Source of the DNA: Alcaligenes faecalis
GTDB lineage: Bacteria; Pseudomonadota; Gammaproteobacteria; Burkholderiales; Burkholderiaceae_B
NCBI RefSeq assembly: GCF_002443155.1
Contig: NZ_CP023667.1
Coordinates: 620,001 to 684,000 of the forward strand
Direction of reading: 5' to 3'
DNA: 64,000 nt
Position 1 is the stretch's first letter. Every line of letters starts with the position of its first letter. Under the pieces are notes generated by a model. That model did no database searches and was not told where the DNA came from. It saw only the letters and a list, made by a program, of their open reading frames with translations. The position numbers and the translations under genes are program-made. Shown here piece after piece: positions 51,196 through 61,536 of the stretch.

Positions 51196-53619
51196 GTGAA
51201 TACACCGACCTCTTCTGTGTGGCGCAACAAGCCCGCGATCAATACACGCTTGACGATTCTGGCAATCAGCCTGGCCTGCGCCGTCAGCGCCTTGCCGCTG
51301 GACGTGCGTGCGCAGGCTCAAGCCACCTCCATCAATCTTCCTGTGCAGCCCCTTAGCAAGTCCTTGTTGCAGTTGGGGCAGCAGGCCTCGGTCCAGATTT
51401 TCTTCTCTCAGGAGTTGGTGGATGGCCATCAGGCGCCGGCCTTGTCGGGCAGCTATTCTCCTGAGCAGGCGTTGCAGCAGCTCTTGGCGGGCACAGGCAT
51501 CACGTACAAGCGCAAGGGCAATACCATCAGCCTGACGCCTGACCCGGCCTCCTCGGTGGCCGAGCTGTCCACCATTACCGTCAAGGGCGGGATTCTGGGC
51601 GACTTGTCGCCTGCTTATGTGGGCGGGCAAGTGGCAACAGGTGGCAGCCTGGGTTTGCTGGGTTCCGTGGATGTCATGGATAACCCCTTTAGCACCACCA
51701 ACTACACCTCCGAGCTGCTCTATGACCAGCAGGCCAGAACTCTGGCCGATGTGGTGGTGAATGATGCGGCGGTGCGCACGACGACCTCTACCGGCGGTTT
51801 TGGTGAGGACTTTGTGATTCGCGGCTTTGCGGTAGGCAGTGGCGATGTCAGCGTGAACGGCTTGTACAGTCTGGTGTCTTCCAGCCGTGTGCCCGTGCAG
51901 ATTCTGGAGCGTGTGGAAGTCCTGAAAGGGCCCGGCACCTTGATGCGCGGTATCCCACCCGGAGGGAGTATAGGTGGGGCGATCAATCTGGTGACCAAGC
52001 GGGCCGAGGACGAGCCCTTGACCCGTGTGACGGCCAGTTATGTCAGCCAGGCGAACGTGACGGCACAGCTGGATGTGGGCCGCCGTTTTGGTGAAAACAA
52101 GGAATGGGGCGTGCGCTTTAATGGCGTCAAGCGCGGTGGCGAAGCCACGTCACGCGATGGCAAGCAGGATCTGGGCATGGCCGCCCTGGGCGTGGACTAT
52201 AGAGGCGCCCGTTTGCGCTGGTCTGCGGATGTCATCCACCAGGAAGACACGCTGGAAAATATCCGTTCGCAAATTGGCTTTCAAAGCGATCTGACCGAGC
52301 TGCCTGCACCTCCGGATGGCCGTACCAATTTCTACCCCGGCACTCGCCTGACCCAACGCGACAACACCATCATGTCCCGTCTGGAATATGACTTCAGCGA
52401 CTCGGTCACCGGGCATATCGGGGTGGGCTATCGCCACGGCAAGAATCGCCAGATTTTCCCGGTGAATGTGAAACCCGGCAATCCTAATGTGCGCCAGTCT
52501 GTAGATGCTGACGGCAATTTCAGCGTGATCTCCACGTTCTATGACTCCTATTCCAAAACGCTAAGCAGCGATGCGGGTTTGAGCGTGGATTTCGACACGG
52601 GCAGCGTGGCGCACAAGCTGGCTTTTGGGGTGAGCTATATGGATCAGGAGCTGGGTAATGCCTACAGCCCTGGCACCGAAGTGGCGGACTCCAATATCTA
52701 CAATCCCGTGCCTATTCCGGCAGGTCCGTCAGAGCGGCTGACGCCACAAAAGGCTTCCAGCACCGGCCTGCTCAGCTTTGCCGTGGCAGATACCTTGTCC
52801 TTTGCGGATGACCGTGTCTTGCTGACGGTGGGGGCGCGTCGTCAGACCGTGGATGTCACCAGCTTCAATACGACTACAGGTGTAAAAACTGCCGATTACA
52901 GGGCCAGCTCCATCTCGCCCTTGGCGGGGATTGTGGTCAAGCCCATGGAGAATGTCTCGGTCTTCGCCAACTTCACCGAAGGCCTGACGCGCGGCACGAT
53001 TGTGGGCGACACCTACGCCAACCGGGGCGAGATTCTCAAGCCTTTCAAGTCCCGTCAGTATGAGGCGGGTGTGAAAGTGGATTGGGGTGGCATCATGACC
53101 TCGGCCTCCCTGTGGCAGATTGCCCGACCTGCAGGGCAAGAGGATGGAAACAATGTGTATGGCTACTTTGGCGAACAGCGCAACCGTGGTCTGGAGCTGA
53201 GTGCCTACGGTGAATTGATGCCAGGTTTGCGCATGATGGCCAGTGCTGGCTTTACCCAAGGCAAGCTTACCAAAACCCAGAACGGCGTGAATGAAGGCAA
53301 CCGGGCACCGGGTGTGCCTGCCAGCACCTATAACCTGGGTCTGGATTGGGATACGCCTTGGGTACAAGGCCTGAGCCTGAATGGCCGTGTGATTCATACC
53401 TCGTCCCAGTACCTGAACAACACCAACACCTTGAAGCTGCCCGCCATGACTCGCTTTGATGTGGGCGCGCGCTACTACACCGATATTGCGGGCAAGGATG
53501 TGGTGATCCGCGCCAATATCGAAAACCTGACCGACAAGCGCTACTGGCTGGCTTCCAGCAACTTTGCCACGAATGGGGCAGGGCGCACGTTCATGTTGTC
53601 GGCCTCCGTGAATTTCTGA
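51196..53619 (+). CDS. TonB-dependent siderophore receptor with STN signalling domain
   Basis: This outer-membrane receptor of 807 residues starts at GTG 51196, giving a signal peptide ending VRAQA. The N-terminal STN (secretin/TonB short) domain covers roughly residues 45-110 (INLPVQPLSKSLLQLGQQ and INTERACT-type core YSPEQALQQLLAGTGITY). Plug motifs are VLKGPGTLMRGIPPGGSIGGAINLVTK; the beta-barrel ends GRTFMLSASVNF with terminal Phe. Genes for a FecI/FecR pair lie upstream, so it is a transducer receptor. TTG at 51169 is an alternative start; neither has a strong ribosome-binding site. Confidence 0.9.
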   Translation: MNTPTSSVWRNKPAINTRLTILAISLACAVSALPLDVRAQAQATSINLPVQPLSKSLLQLGQQASVQIFFSQELVDGHQAPALSGSYSPEQALQQLLAGTGITYKRKGNTISLTPDPASSVAELSTITVKGGILGDLSPAYVGGQVATGGSLGLLGSVDVMDNPFSTTNYTSELLYDQQARTLADVVVNDAAVRTTTSTGGFGEDFVIRGFAVGSGDVSVNGLYSLVSSSRVPVQILERVEVLKGPGTLMRGIPPGGSIGGAINLVTKRAEDEPLTRVTASYVSQANVTAQLDVGRRFGENKEWGVRFNGVKRGGEATSRDGKQDLGMAALGVDYRGARLRWSADVIHQEDTLENIRSQIGFQSDLTELPAPPDGRTNFYPGTRLTQRDNTIMSRLEYDFSDSVTGHIGVGYRHGKNRQIFPVNVKPGNPNVRQSVDADGNFSVISTFYDSYSKTLSSDAGLSVDFDTGSVAHKLAFGVSYMDQELGNAYSPGTEVADSNIYNPVPIPAGPSERLTPQKASSTGLLSFAVADTLSFADDRVLLTVGARRQTVDVTSFNTTTGVKTADYRASSISPLAGIVVKPMENVSVFANFTEGLTRGTIVGDTYANRGEILKPFKSRQYEAGVKVDWGGIMTSASLWQIARPAGQEDGNNVYGYFGEQRNRGLELSAYGELMPGLRMMASAGFTQGKLTKTQNGVNEGNRAPGVPASTYNLGLDWDTPWVQGLSLNGRVIHTSSQYLNNTNTLKLPAMTRFDVGARYYTDIAGKDVVIRANIENLTDKRYWLASSNFATNGAGRTFMLSASVNF

Positions 53620-53704
53620 TTCGCTGATTGTTAACGTCAGGCAGGGGTTCGCGGCGGCTTTCGGTGCCGTGTAGCCCTGCCTGGACTTGGAAGGGAAAAA
53701 CAAA

Positions 53705-54796
53705 ATGTTGAAACGATGTTTTCTGATGTCCGTTCTGTCGGCGGCTCTGTTGAGCGTGACCGCGCATGCTCAGCCGTCTGTGCAGCCCTTGAGCCCAGAG
53801 TTGGCGCAGCGCAGCTCGATCACGGCCGATGGCGCCTTGCGCAAGGAGCTGGCCTACGGGATTTATCAGATGGCTTACAGCGCGTCTGAAAAGGCCCTGT
53901 ATGTGGCTTCGGCAGAAATGCTTGATGGTGTACGGGGTGGGGCGCTCTACAAGCTGGACCCACAGACTCTGGATGTACTGGGTGTGATTCACACCGATGA
54001 AAGCAATTTTGGCTTGAGCAGCAATGCCGAGGGGAATGTGCTGTTCATGACGAACAGCCTGAACCCGGCAGTTGCGCGTGTGGAGCTGGGAGAAAAGGGT
54101 GGTCTGAAACGTACGCCCTTCAGCAATATGGGAACGGATGGTTTCAAGGTGGGGCCACGTACGGTGAAGCTGGATGAGGCTCACAAGCGTCTTTATGTAG
54201 GGGGTGTAGGCAATCCAGCAGTGATCTGGGTGCTGGACGAGAGCAGCATGGAAGTGCTCAACACCATTGAGAATGCGGGCAAATGGGTTACGGGCTTATT
54301 GTTGGACACGGATCATCGCCGTATGTACGCAGGCAATGGCGACGGTGAAGTGCTGGTGATTGATACGGACAAGAACCAGATCCAACAGCGCTGGAAACCT
54401 GCCGGGGACAAGCCGGCGATCTTGCTCAACTTTGCTCTGGACCCGAAGCGCAATCGTTTATACGCCACGGAAAATCAGCATCAGAAAACGGTTTATGTGC
54501 TGGATGCCAGCACGGGCAAACTGCTGGAGCAACTGGACGTAGGGGACGCGCTGGATATTGTCTATAACCCCAAGCGTGACGAGCTGTATGTGTCGCATCG
54601 TCAGCAGGGCAAGGTGTCTGTACTGGATGCGGGCAGCTATGCGAAAAAGGCGGAATACAGCTTGCCTGCTCATCCCAACAGTCTGCTGCTGGGGCCGGAC
54701 GATCAACTGTATGTCACGGTGAAAGCGCCATTTACCCCTGACCACAAGGTCAGCGCCCGGGAAAGCGTGGTGCGTATTGATCTGAGCAAAATCTGA
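53705..54796 (+). CDS. YncE-like periplasmic beta-propeller protein
   Basis: 363 residues with a signal peptide ending AHAQPS. YVTN/NHL-like repeats recur: KALYVASAEM, KRLYVGGVGN, RRMYAGNGDGEVLVIDTD, NRLYATENQHQKTVYVLDA and DELYVSHRQQGKVSVLDA. E. coli YncE is a similar propeller beside the TonB receptor YncD and is iron-regulated by Fur. The gene lies 85 bp after the receptor and precedes a terminator, so it is probably co-expressed. Confidence 0.85.
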   Translation: MLKRCFLMSVLSAALLSVTAHAQPSVQPLSPELAQRSSITADGALRKELAYGIYQMAYSASEKALYVASAEMLDGVRGGALYKLDPQTLDVLGVIHTDESNFGLSSNAEGNVLFMTNSLNPAVARVELGEKGGLKRTPFSNMGTDGFKVGPRTVKLDEAHKRLYVGGVGNPAVIWVLDESSMEVLNTIENAGKWVTGLLLDTDHRRMYAGNGDGEVLVIDTDKNQIQQRWKPAGDKPAILLNFALDPKRNRLYATENQHQKTVYVLDASTGKLLEQLDVGDALDIVYNPKRDELYVSHRQQGKVSVLDAGSYAKKAEYSLPAHPNSLLLGPDDQLYVTVKAPFTPDHKVSARESVVRIDLSKI

Positions 54797-54821
54797 TTGC
54801 CGTCCAGATAACGCTCAAAGC

Positions 54822-54858
54822 AAATCAGCCCGGCGTAATGCCGGGCTGATTTTTTTTG
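54822..54858 (+). terminator. Rho-independent terminator after YncE-like gene
   Basis: 12-bp stem AATCAGCCCGGC / GCCGGGCTGATT with a GTAAT loop and T-tract. Confidence 0.9.
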
Positions 54859-54940
54859 CTGATCAAATTGTTGATCAAGCAGGGGGTCTTCTTTCAGGGC
54901 TTTGCAGGGAGCAAGGCCTTGTATGTTGCTGCGCCAGGGA

Positions 54941-55903
54941 TCAAGCCTGCTGACGCGCCTGTTGAATCAGGGTATCCAGCTTGATGCCGTCCGCGGTGAA
55001 CTGGCGTATGCCTTCAGCCAGCTTTTCAGTGGCCATTGCGTCCTGGTTCAGGTCGGTGCGGAAGGTGATTTCGTTGCTGGCACGCCATTCGGGGGCGACG
55101 GCCTTGGCGCGGGCCACATCCAGCATGGCAGGGACTTCACCTTGGGCTGCATCCAGCTGGCCCAGCAGATCCGGGCTGATGGTCAGCAGATCGCAACCGG
55201 CCAGCGCCTTGATCTGGCCAACATTGCGGAAGCTGGCACCCATGATCTCCGTGGGGATGTCATAGGTTTTGTAGTATTCGTAAATGCTGCGTACCGAGCG
55301 CACGCCGGGGTCGTTTTCGCCCTGGTTGGCGCTCTCGTCCCAGTCCTGGCCAGCGGCTTTCTTGAACCAGTCGTAGATGCGGCCCACAAAAGGTGAGATC
55401 AGGGTGACTTTGGCCTGGGCGCAGGCGATGGCTTGTGGCAGGCAGAACAAGAGGGTCAGGTTGCAGTTGATGCCTTCAGCCTGCAGCGTACGGGCGGCCT
55501 GAATGCCTTCCCAGGTACTGGCCAGCTTGATCAGCACGCGTTCACGGGTGATACCGGCTTTTTCGTAATGCTGGATGATATGGCGGGCACGCTCGATACT
55601 GGCCAGCGTATCAAAGGACAGGCGGGCATCCACTTCGGTGGAGACGCGGCCCGGCACAATATCCAGAATCTGGCGGCCAAAGGCAACCAGCAGCAGATCG
55701 CTGGTTTCAGCCAGGCTGGCATGAGGATGGTCGGCGATGACACGGTCGAGCAAAGGCCGATAGGCCGCCTGCTGGACAGCCTTCAGAATCAGGGAAGGAT
55801 TGGTTGTTGCATCGGTAGGGCGATACGCGCGCATCGCTTCAAAATCGCCTGTGTCGGCCACTACGGTTGTGCACTGGCGCAGGGAGTCAAGCTGAGTAGT
55901 CAT
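54941..55903 (-). CDS. tal: transaldolase
   Basis: 320 residues of the TalA/TalB type acting in the non-oxidative pentose phosphate pathway. Motifs: [22 protein letters not shown] and [16 protein letters not shown], with the Schiff-base Lys in [26 protein letters not shown] and [18 protein letters not shown] sequences also fit. Length agrees with the E. coli enzymes (about 317). It is transcribed opposite to carAB. Confidence 0.96.
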   Translation of the reverse strand: MTTQLDSLRQCTTVVADTGDFEAMRAYRPTDATTNPSLILKAVQQAAYRPLLDRVIADHPHASLAETSDLLLVAFGRQILDIVPGRVSTEVDARLSFDTLASIERARHIIQHYEKAGITRERVLIKLASTWEGIQAARTLQAEGINCNLTLLFCLPQAIACAQAKVTLISPFVGRIYDWFKKAAGQDWDESANQGENDPGVRSVRSIYEYYKTYDIPTEIMGASFRNVGQIKALAGCDLLTISPDLLGQLDAAQGEVPAMLDVARAKAVAPEWRASNEITFRTDLNQDAMATEKLAEGIRQFTADGIKLDTLIQQARQQA

Positions 55904-56025
55904 GTCTGTTACTAGTCCATCGCAAAGCCATCAAACCAATCGATTACTGTAGACGATTTTCCAAGTTTTCGTGCCTGGTTTCAGTGTTATTACCGATAAA
56001 CTACCGGAAAAACGCCGTTTGAGCA

Positions 56026-56031
56026 TATAAT
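56026..56031 (+). promoter_or_regulatory. candidate -10 box for carAB
   Basis: TATAAT lies 42 bp before the carA GTG in the 169-bp tal/carA divergent gap. No good -35 is seen at the right distance. Confidence 0.35.
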
Positions 56032-56072
56032 TAGAAGGTTTAATATTAATTTCAGAATCCGGGGTTTTTAAC

Positions 56073-57236
56073 GTGCTGCCGTCTTTATTTCCTGAGGAGT
56101 CCCGCACTATCACTAGTGCCGTCCTAGCCCTGGCGGATGGAACCCTATTCAAAGGGGTATCAATCGGTGCCGAGGGGCACTGTGTTGCTGAGATCGTTTT
56201 CAATACAGCCATGACGGGCTATCAGGAAATCCTGACAGACCCAAGCTACAGCGGGCAAATTGTTACGCTTACCTATCCGCACATCGGTAATACCGGTGTC
56301 AATCCAGAGGACTCCGAATCCACCAAAGCCCACGCTGCCGGGCTTGTCATTCGCGATTGTCCCGCCCGCCTGTCCAACTTCCGCTCCACCCAGTCCTTGC
56401 CCGACTACCTGAAAGCTCAGGGCGTTGTGGCCATCTCCGGTATCGATACCCGCAAGCTGACCCGCATTCTGCGCGAGAAAGGCTCCATGGGTGCCTGCAT
56501 CCTGGTCGGTGACGATGCCGAACGTGCTCTGGAACTGGCCCGCTCTTTCCCTGGCCTGAAAGGTCAGGATCTGGCCAAGGTGGTTACCACCGACAAGACC
56601 TACAACTGGACCGAAGGTTCGTGGGAACTGGGTCAAGGTTTCTCCAAGCCCGAAGGCGAGCGCTTTCACGTGGTGGCTTACGACTTTGGCGTCAAGGCCA
56701 ACATCCTGCGCCTGATGGCAGACCGTGGCTGTAAAGTCACCGTCGTGCCTGCGCAAACTCCATTGGCCGATGTGCTGGCTTATGAGCCCGACGGCGTGTT
56801 CCTGTCCAACGGCCCTGGCGATCCGGAGCCTTGCGATTACGCCATTGAAGCCTGCAAGGGCTTGCTGGAGCGCAAGTTGCCCGTGTTCGGTATTTGCCTG
56901 GGTCATCAGATCCTGGGTCTGGCCGTCGGTGCTCAGACCTTGAAGATGAAAAACGGCCACCACGGTGCCAACCACCCTGTGCAGGAACTGGCCAGCGGCC
57001 GCGTGTTCATCACCAGCCAGAACCACGGTTTTGCGGTGGATGCCACCACCTTGCCAGCCAATGCCAAGGTCACGCACATTTCTTTGTTCGACCAGAGCCT
57101 GCAAGGCTTCGAGTTGACAGATCGCCCCGCGTTTTGCTTCCAGGGTCACCCCGAAGCCACTCCCGGCCCGCGCGATATTGCCTCGCTGTTCGACAAATTC
57201 ATCAGCCTGATGGCTGCTCACCAGGCCAATAAATAA
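56073..57236 (+). CDS. carA: carbamoyl-phosphate synthase small subunit
   Basis: 387 residues that supply ammonia from glutamine for carbamoyl phosphate synthesis, feeding arginine and pyrimidine pathways. The CPSase_sm N-terminal domain shows [15 protein letters not shown]. The class I glutamine amidotransferase domain has [11 protein letters not shown] (nucleophile Cys) and [12 protein letters not shown] (His, Glu). Start is a GTG; a GGGG 9 bp upstream may serve as ribosome-binding site. carB follows after 8 bp. Confidence 0.96.
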   Translation: MLPSLFPEESRTITSAVLALADGTLFKGVSIGAEGHCVAEIVFNTAMTGYQEILTDPSYSGQIVTLTYPHIGNTGVNPEDSESTKAHAAGLVIRDCPARLSNFRSTQSLPDYLKAQGVVAISGIDTRKLTRILREKGSMGACILVGDDAERALELARSFPGLKGQDLAKVVTTDKTYNWTEGSWELGQGFSKPEGERFHVVAYDFGVKANILRLMADRGCKVTVVPAQTPLADVLAYEPDGVFLSNGPGDPEPCDYAIEACKGLLERKLPVFGICLGHQILGLAVGAQTLKMKNGHHGANHPVQELASGRVFITSQNHGFAVDATTLPANAKVTHISLFDQSLQGFELTDRPAFCFQGHPEATPGPRDIASLFDKFISLMAAHQANK

Positions 57237-57244
57237 ATCGCACT

Positions 57245-60200
57245 ATGCCAAAGCGTTCAGACTTAAAAAGCATTCTTATCATTGGCGCAGGCCCGATCAT
57301 CATTGGTCAGGCTTGTGAATTCGACTACTCGGGAGCCCAGGCGTGCAAGGCCCTGAAGGCCGAGGGTTACCGGACTGTGCTGGTCAACAGCAACCCGGCC
57401 ACCATCATGACGGACCCGGACACGGCCGACGTCACCTACATCGAGCCCATCACCTGGCAAGCTGTCGAGAAAATCATTGAAAAAGAGCGTCCCGATGCGC
57501 TCTTGCCCACCATGGGTGGCCAGACCGCGCTGAACTGCGCCCTGGATCTGGCCAAGCATGGCGTGCTGGAAAAATTTGGTGTCGAGCTGATCGGTGCCAA
57601 TGCCGCCGCGATCGAAAAAGCCGAAGACCGCCTGAAGTTCAAGGACGCCATGACCTCCATCGGTCTGGAGTCCGCCAAATCCGGCGTGGCTCACTCCATG
57701 GACGAGGCCTGGGCTGTTCAAAAGCGTATTGCTGAAGAAATCGGCACAGCCGGTTTCCCCGTCGTGATTCGCCCCAGCTTCACGCTGGGCGGCACGGGCG
57801 GCGGTATTGCCTACAACCCTGAAGAGTTCGAAACCATCTGCCGTCGTGGTCTGGAAGCATCGCCTACCAACGAACTGCTGATTGAAGAATCCCTGCTGGG
57901 CTGGAAAGAGTTTGAAATGGAAGTCGTGCGCGACCGCGCCGACAACTGCATCATTGTGTGCTCCATTGAAAACCTGGACCCCATGGGTGTGCACACGGGT
58001 GACTCCATCACCGTGGCTCCTGCCCAAACCCTGACCGACCGCGAATACCAGATCATGCGTAATGCATCGATCGCCGTACTGCGTGAAATCGGTGTGGATA
58101 CTGGCGGTTCGAACGTGCAGTTCGCGGTGAACCCCGATAACGGTCGCATGATCGTTATTGAAATGAACCCGCGCGTGTCCCGTTCCTCGGCACTGGCTTC
58201 CAAAGCCACGGGTTTCCCTATCGCCAAGATCGCTGCGCGTCTGGCCGTGGGTTACACCCTGGACGAGCTGCTGAACGAAATCACCGGCGGTGCGACCCCC
58301 GCTTCGTTCGAGCCCACCATCGACTACGTGGTTACCAAGGTGCCACGTTTCGCTTTCGAAAAATTCCCTCAGGCCGACTCGCGCCTGACCACCCAGATGA
58401 AGTCCGTGGGTGAAGTGATGGCCATTGGCCGCACTTTCCAGGAGTCCTTCCAGAAAGCCCTGCGTGGCCTGGAAGTGGGTGTGGATGGTCTGAACCAGAA
58501 AACCACCGACCGCGAAAAACTGCAGGTTGAGCTGGGCGAACCTGGTCCAGAGCGTATCTGGTACGTGGGCGATGCCTTCGCTCAAGGCCTGAGCCTGGAC
58601 GAAGTACACAACCTGACCAAGATCGACCCCTGGTTCCTGGCCCAGATCAAAGAGATCGTGGACATCGAACTGGCTCTGGAACAAAAGACGCTGGCCGATC
58701 TGGACCGCGACACCTTGTTTGGTCTGAAGCGCCGTGGTTTCTCCGACCGCCGTCTGGCTTTCCTGCTGGATACCGTGGAATCGGAAGTGCGCAAACTGCG
58801 TCACCAACTGAACGTGCGTCCTGTCTACAAGCGTGTGGACACCTGCGCGGCGGAATTCTCCACCGATACGGCCTACATGTACTCGACCTACGAGGAAGAG
58901 TGCGAATCCAATCCTACGGACAAGAAGAAGATCATTGTTCTGGGTGGTGGTCCCAACCGTATTGGTCAGGGTATCGAATTTGACTACTGCTGCGTGCACG
59001 CTGCTCTGGCATTGCGCGAAGATGGTTACGAAACCATCATGGTCAACTGCAACCCCGAAACCGTTTCTACCGACTACGACACCTCCGACCGTCTGTACTT
59101 CGAGCCTCTGACTCTGGAAGACGTGCTGGAAATCGTCCACATCGAAAAACCAGTGGGCACCATCGTTCAGTACGGTGGCCAGACTCCGCTGAAATTGGCC
59201 CGTGCTCTGGAAGCCAACGGTGTACCTATCATCGGTACCAGCCCTGAATCCATTGACGTGGCCGAAGACCGTGAGCGTTTCCAGAAGCTGCTGACCAAGC
59301 TGGGTCTGCGTCAGCCGCCAAACCGTACGGCTCGTACCGAAGGCGAAGCGATTGCTCTGGCTGCCGAGATCGGTTACCCATTGGTGGTACGCCCAAGCTA
59401 CGTGCTGGGTGGCCGTGCCATGGAAATCGTGCACGAACAGCAAGACCTGGAGCGCTACATGCGCGAAGCGGTCAAGGTCAGCAATGACTCGCCCGTGCTG
59501 CTGGATCACTTCCTGAACAACGCCACGGAAGTGGACGTGGACTGCCTGGCCGATGGCGAGCGCGTCTTTGTGGGCGGTGTGATGCAACACATCGAGCAGG
59601 CTGGTGTTCACTCCGGTGACTCCGCTTGCAGCTTGCCTCCTTACTCGCTCAGCGACGAAACCGTAGCTGAAATCAAGCGCCAGACCGCACTCATGGCCAA
59701 GGCCCTGAACGTGAAGGGTCTGATGAACGTACAGTTCGCCATTCAGGACGGGGATGTTTACGTGCTGGAAGTGAACCCGCGTGCTTCGCGTACCGTGCCG
59801 TTCGTATCCAAGGCTACCGGTCTGCAGCTGGCCAAGATCGCCGCTCGTGCCATGGCCGGTCAGACTCTGTCCGAGCAAGGCATTACTGAAGAAGTCACGC
59901 CGTCTTACTACAGCGTGAAAGAAGCCGTGTTCCCCTTCGTGAAGTTCCCTGGTGTGGATACCATTCTGGGACCTGAAATGAAGTCCACCGGCGAAGTCAT
60001 GGGCGTGGGCACCTCCTTTGCCGAAGCCTTCGTGAAGTCGCAAATGGCTGCCAGCGTGAACCTGCCCAAGGGCGGTCTGGCCTTCATCAGCGTGCGTGCT
60101 CAGGACAAACCACAAGCCGTTGAAGTGGCTCGTGGCCTGATCTCGCTGGGCTTCAAGGTTGTGGCTACCCGCGGTACCGCCAGCGCCATCGAACAGGCTG

Positions 60201-60487
60201 GTCTGGCTGTTCAAGTGGTGAACAAGGTAACTGAAGGTCGTCCGCACATTGTGGACATGATCAAGAACGGTGAAGTTTCCTTGGTCATCAATACGGTTGA
60301 AGAGCGTCGCAACGCCATCGTTGATTCGCGTACAATCCGTACACATGCGCTGGCTGCTAACCTGGCCTACTACACCACCATTGCCGGTGCCGTAGCCGCT
60401 GTTCAAGGCCTGCAGTATCTGAGCCAAGGTGAAGGCTTGAAGGTTTACGCGGTACAAGAGCTGCACGCTCTGCTCGCGAAACACTAA
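57245..60487 (+). CDS. carB: carbamoyl-phosphate synthase large subunit
   Basis: 1080 residues with two homologous ATP-grasp halves. Each begins with a synthetase domain ([23 protein letters not shown] at the start, [21 protein letters not shown] near residue 562). Motifs [12 protein letters not shown] and [14 protein letters not shown] follow. The MGS-like C-terminal allosteric domain is seen at residues about 940-1080. Size matches E. coli (1073). Very strongly biased codon use leaves a 1073-residue antisense open frame across the gene, which is not a gene. Confidence 0.98.
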   Translation: MPKRSDLKSILIIGAGPIIIGQACEFDYSGAQACKALKAEGYRTVLVNSNPATIMTDPDTADVTYIEPITWQAVEKIIEKERPDALLPTMGGQTALNCALDLAKHGVLEKFGVELIGANAAAIEKAEDRLKFKDAMTSIGLESAKSGVAHSMDEAWAVQKRIAEEIGTAGFPVVIRPSFTLGGTGGGIAYNPEEFETICRRGLEASPTNELLIEESLLGWKEFEMEVVRDRADNCIIVCSIENLDPMGVHTGDSITVAPAQTLTDREYQIMRNASIAVLREIGVDTGGSNVQFAVNPDNGRMIVIEMNPRVSRSSALASKATGFPIAKIAARLAVGYTLDELLNEITGGATPASFEPTIDYVVTKVPRFAFEKFPQADSRLTTQMKSVGEVMAIGRTFQESFQKALRGLEVGVDGLNQKTTDREKLQVELGEPGPERIWYVGDAFAQGLSLDEVHNLTKIDPWFLAQIKEIVDIELALEQKTLADLDRDTLFGLKRRGFSDRRLAFLLDTVESEVRKLRHQLNVRPVYKRVDTCAAEFSTDTAYMYSTYEEECESNPTDKKKIIVLGGGPNRIGQGIEFDYCCVHAALALREDGYETIMVNCNPETVSTDYDTSDRLYFEPLTLEDVLEIVHIEKPVGTIVQYGGQTPLKLARALEANGVPIIGTSPESIDVAEDRERFQKLLTKLGLRQPPNRTARTEGEAIALAAEIGYPLVVRPSYVLGGRAMEIVHEQQDLERYMREAVKVSNDSPVLLDHFLNNATEVDVDCLADGERVFVGGVMQHIEQAGVHSGDSACSLPPYSLSDETVAEIKRQTALMAKALNVKGLMNVQFAIQDGDVYVLEVNPRASRTVPFVSKATGLQLAKIAARAMAGQTLSEQGITEEVTPSYYSVKEAVFPFVKFPGVDTILGPEMKSTGEVMGVGTSFAEAFVKSQMAASVNLPKGGLAFISVRAQDKPQAVEVARGLISLGFKVVATRGTASAIEQAGLAVQVVNKVTEGRPHIVDMIKNGEVSLVINTVEERRNAIVDSRTIRTHALAANLAYYTTIAGAVAAVQGLQYLSQGEGLKVYAVQELHALLAKH

Positions 60488-60502
60488 GTCTCACCCAGCC
60501 GG

Positions 60503-60534
60503 AAAGGCGCACCTCAGTGGTGCGCCTTTTTTTG
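60503..60534 (+). terminator. Rho-independent terminator after carB
   Basis: 11-bp stem AAAGGCGCACC / GGTGCGCCTTT with TCAGT loop and T-tract. Confidence 0.9.
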
Positions 60535-60626
60535 TTCTTGCATCAGACAAGACCGGGGCGTCGTATTGGGCAGCCGCAGGCTACAGCCTGCTTAGCGTGA
60601 AAGCTTTCTTCATTGGAGATCATGTC

Positions 60627-61523
60627 GTGAAATGGTTCATTCTTGCCTTGTTCATTGTGTGCACGATTGTGGTGCACTTCAGGGGTCGAGTCAGGCACCG
60701 TTTTTCCCGTCAGCTGCTGGATCACTCCACCTTCACGGCACCTCTGAATGTATTCATGTATGGTTTTTCGGCAGTGCCGAACGAACCGTATCTGGATCTG
60801 AAACATTTTCCCGAGCTGAACAAACTGCTGGAGCACTGCGACGAAATCCGTGCCGAGGCCGAGCAATTGTTTGGTGAAGGCCACATCAAGGCTTCGGACA
60901 AGTACAACGATGCGGGCTTTAACTCTTTTTTTAAAACCGGCTGGACGCGTTTTTATCTGAAATGGTATGACGCCGATCACCCTTCGGCGCGCGAGCTGTG
61001 CCCGGTGACAACCCGCCTGCTCAAGGATATTCCGTCGATCAAGGCGGCCATGTTCACCTCCTTGCCGCCCGGTGCCCGTTTGCCGCGTCACCGTGACCCT
61101 TATGCGGGTTCGCTGCGCTTTCATATGGGCTTGATGACGCCCAACAGCCCCGATTGCTATATCGATGTGGACGGCCAGACTTACTACTGGCGTGACGGCG
61201 AGGCCGTCGTGTTTGATGAAACCTTTATTCATTACGCCGAAAACAAGACTGATCAAAACCGCATCATTTTGTTTGCTGACGTAGAGCGTCCCATGCGTTA
61301 CCGCTGGGCTCAGGCCATCAACCATGCCGTGGGCGGTTTCTTGCTGCGTGCCGCTGCCGCCCCTAACCAGGAAGGTGACCGTACGGGTGGTATCAACCGT
61401 ATTTTCGGCACAGTTTACGCGGTGCGTCGTTTCGGCAAGGCCATCAAGAAAAAGAACGAAACCCTGTACTACATCCTCAAGTGGTTGCTGGTGCTGGGCA
61501 TTGCCGCCCTGATTTTCCTGTAA
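60627..61523 (+). CDS. lpxO: lipid A hydroxylase (aspartyl/asparaginyl beta-hydroxylase family)
   Basis: This 298-residue inner-membrane Fe(II)/2-oxoglutarate enzyme hydroxylates a secondary acyl chain of lipid A at C-2. A first transmembrane helix (WFILALFIVCTIVVHF) is followed by FRGRVRHRFSRQLLDHSTFTAPLN. NDAGFNSFFKTGWTRFYLKWY also matches Salmonella LpxO closely, as do PRHRDPYAGSLRFHMGL (metal-binding HxD) and FDETFIHYAENKTD (second His) with RIILF (2OG Arg). GTG 60627 with GGAG is preferred over a GTG 30 bp upstream. A second hydrophobic helix ends the protein. Confidence 0.92.
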   Translation: MKWFILALFIVCTIVVHFRGRVRHRFSRQLLDHSTFTAPLNVFMYGFSAVPNEPYLDLKHFPELNKLLEHCDEIRAEAEQLFGEGHIKASDKYNDAGFNSFFKTGWTRFYLKWYDADHPSARELCPVTTRLLKDIPSIKAAMFTSLPPGARLPRHRDPYAGSLRFHMGLMTPNSPDCYIDVDGQTYYWRDGEAVVFDETFIHYAENKTDQNRIILFADVERPMRYRWAQAINHAVGGFLLRAAAAPNQEGDRTGGINRIFGTVYAVRRFGKAIKKKNETLYYILKWLLVLGIAALIFL

Positions 61524-61536
61524 AAAGCGGGCAAAG

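Noticed and set aside
57263..60484. 1073-residue minus-strand open frame opposite carB, and similar frames opposite maeB, mutL and others
   Set aside because: These arise from codon bias in highly expressed genes; the plus-strand carB shows clear family motifs and the mirror frames show none.
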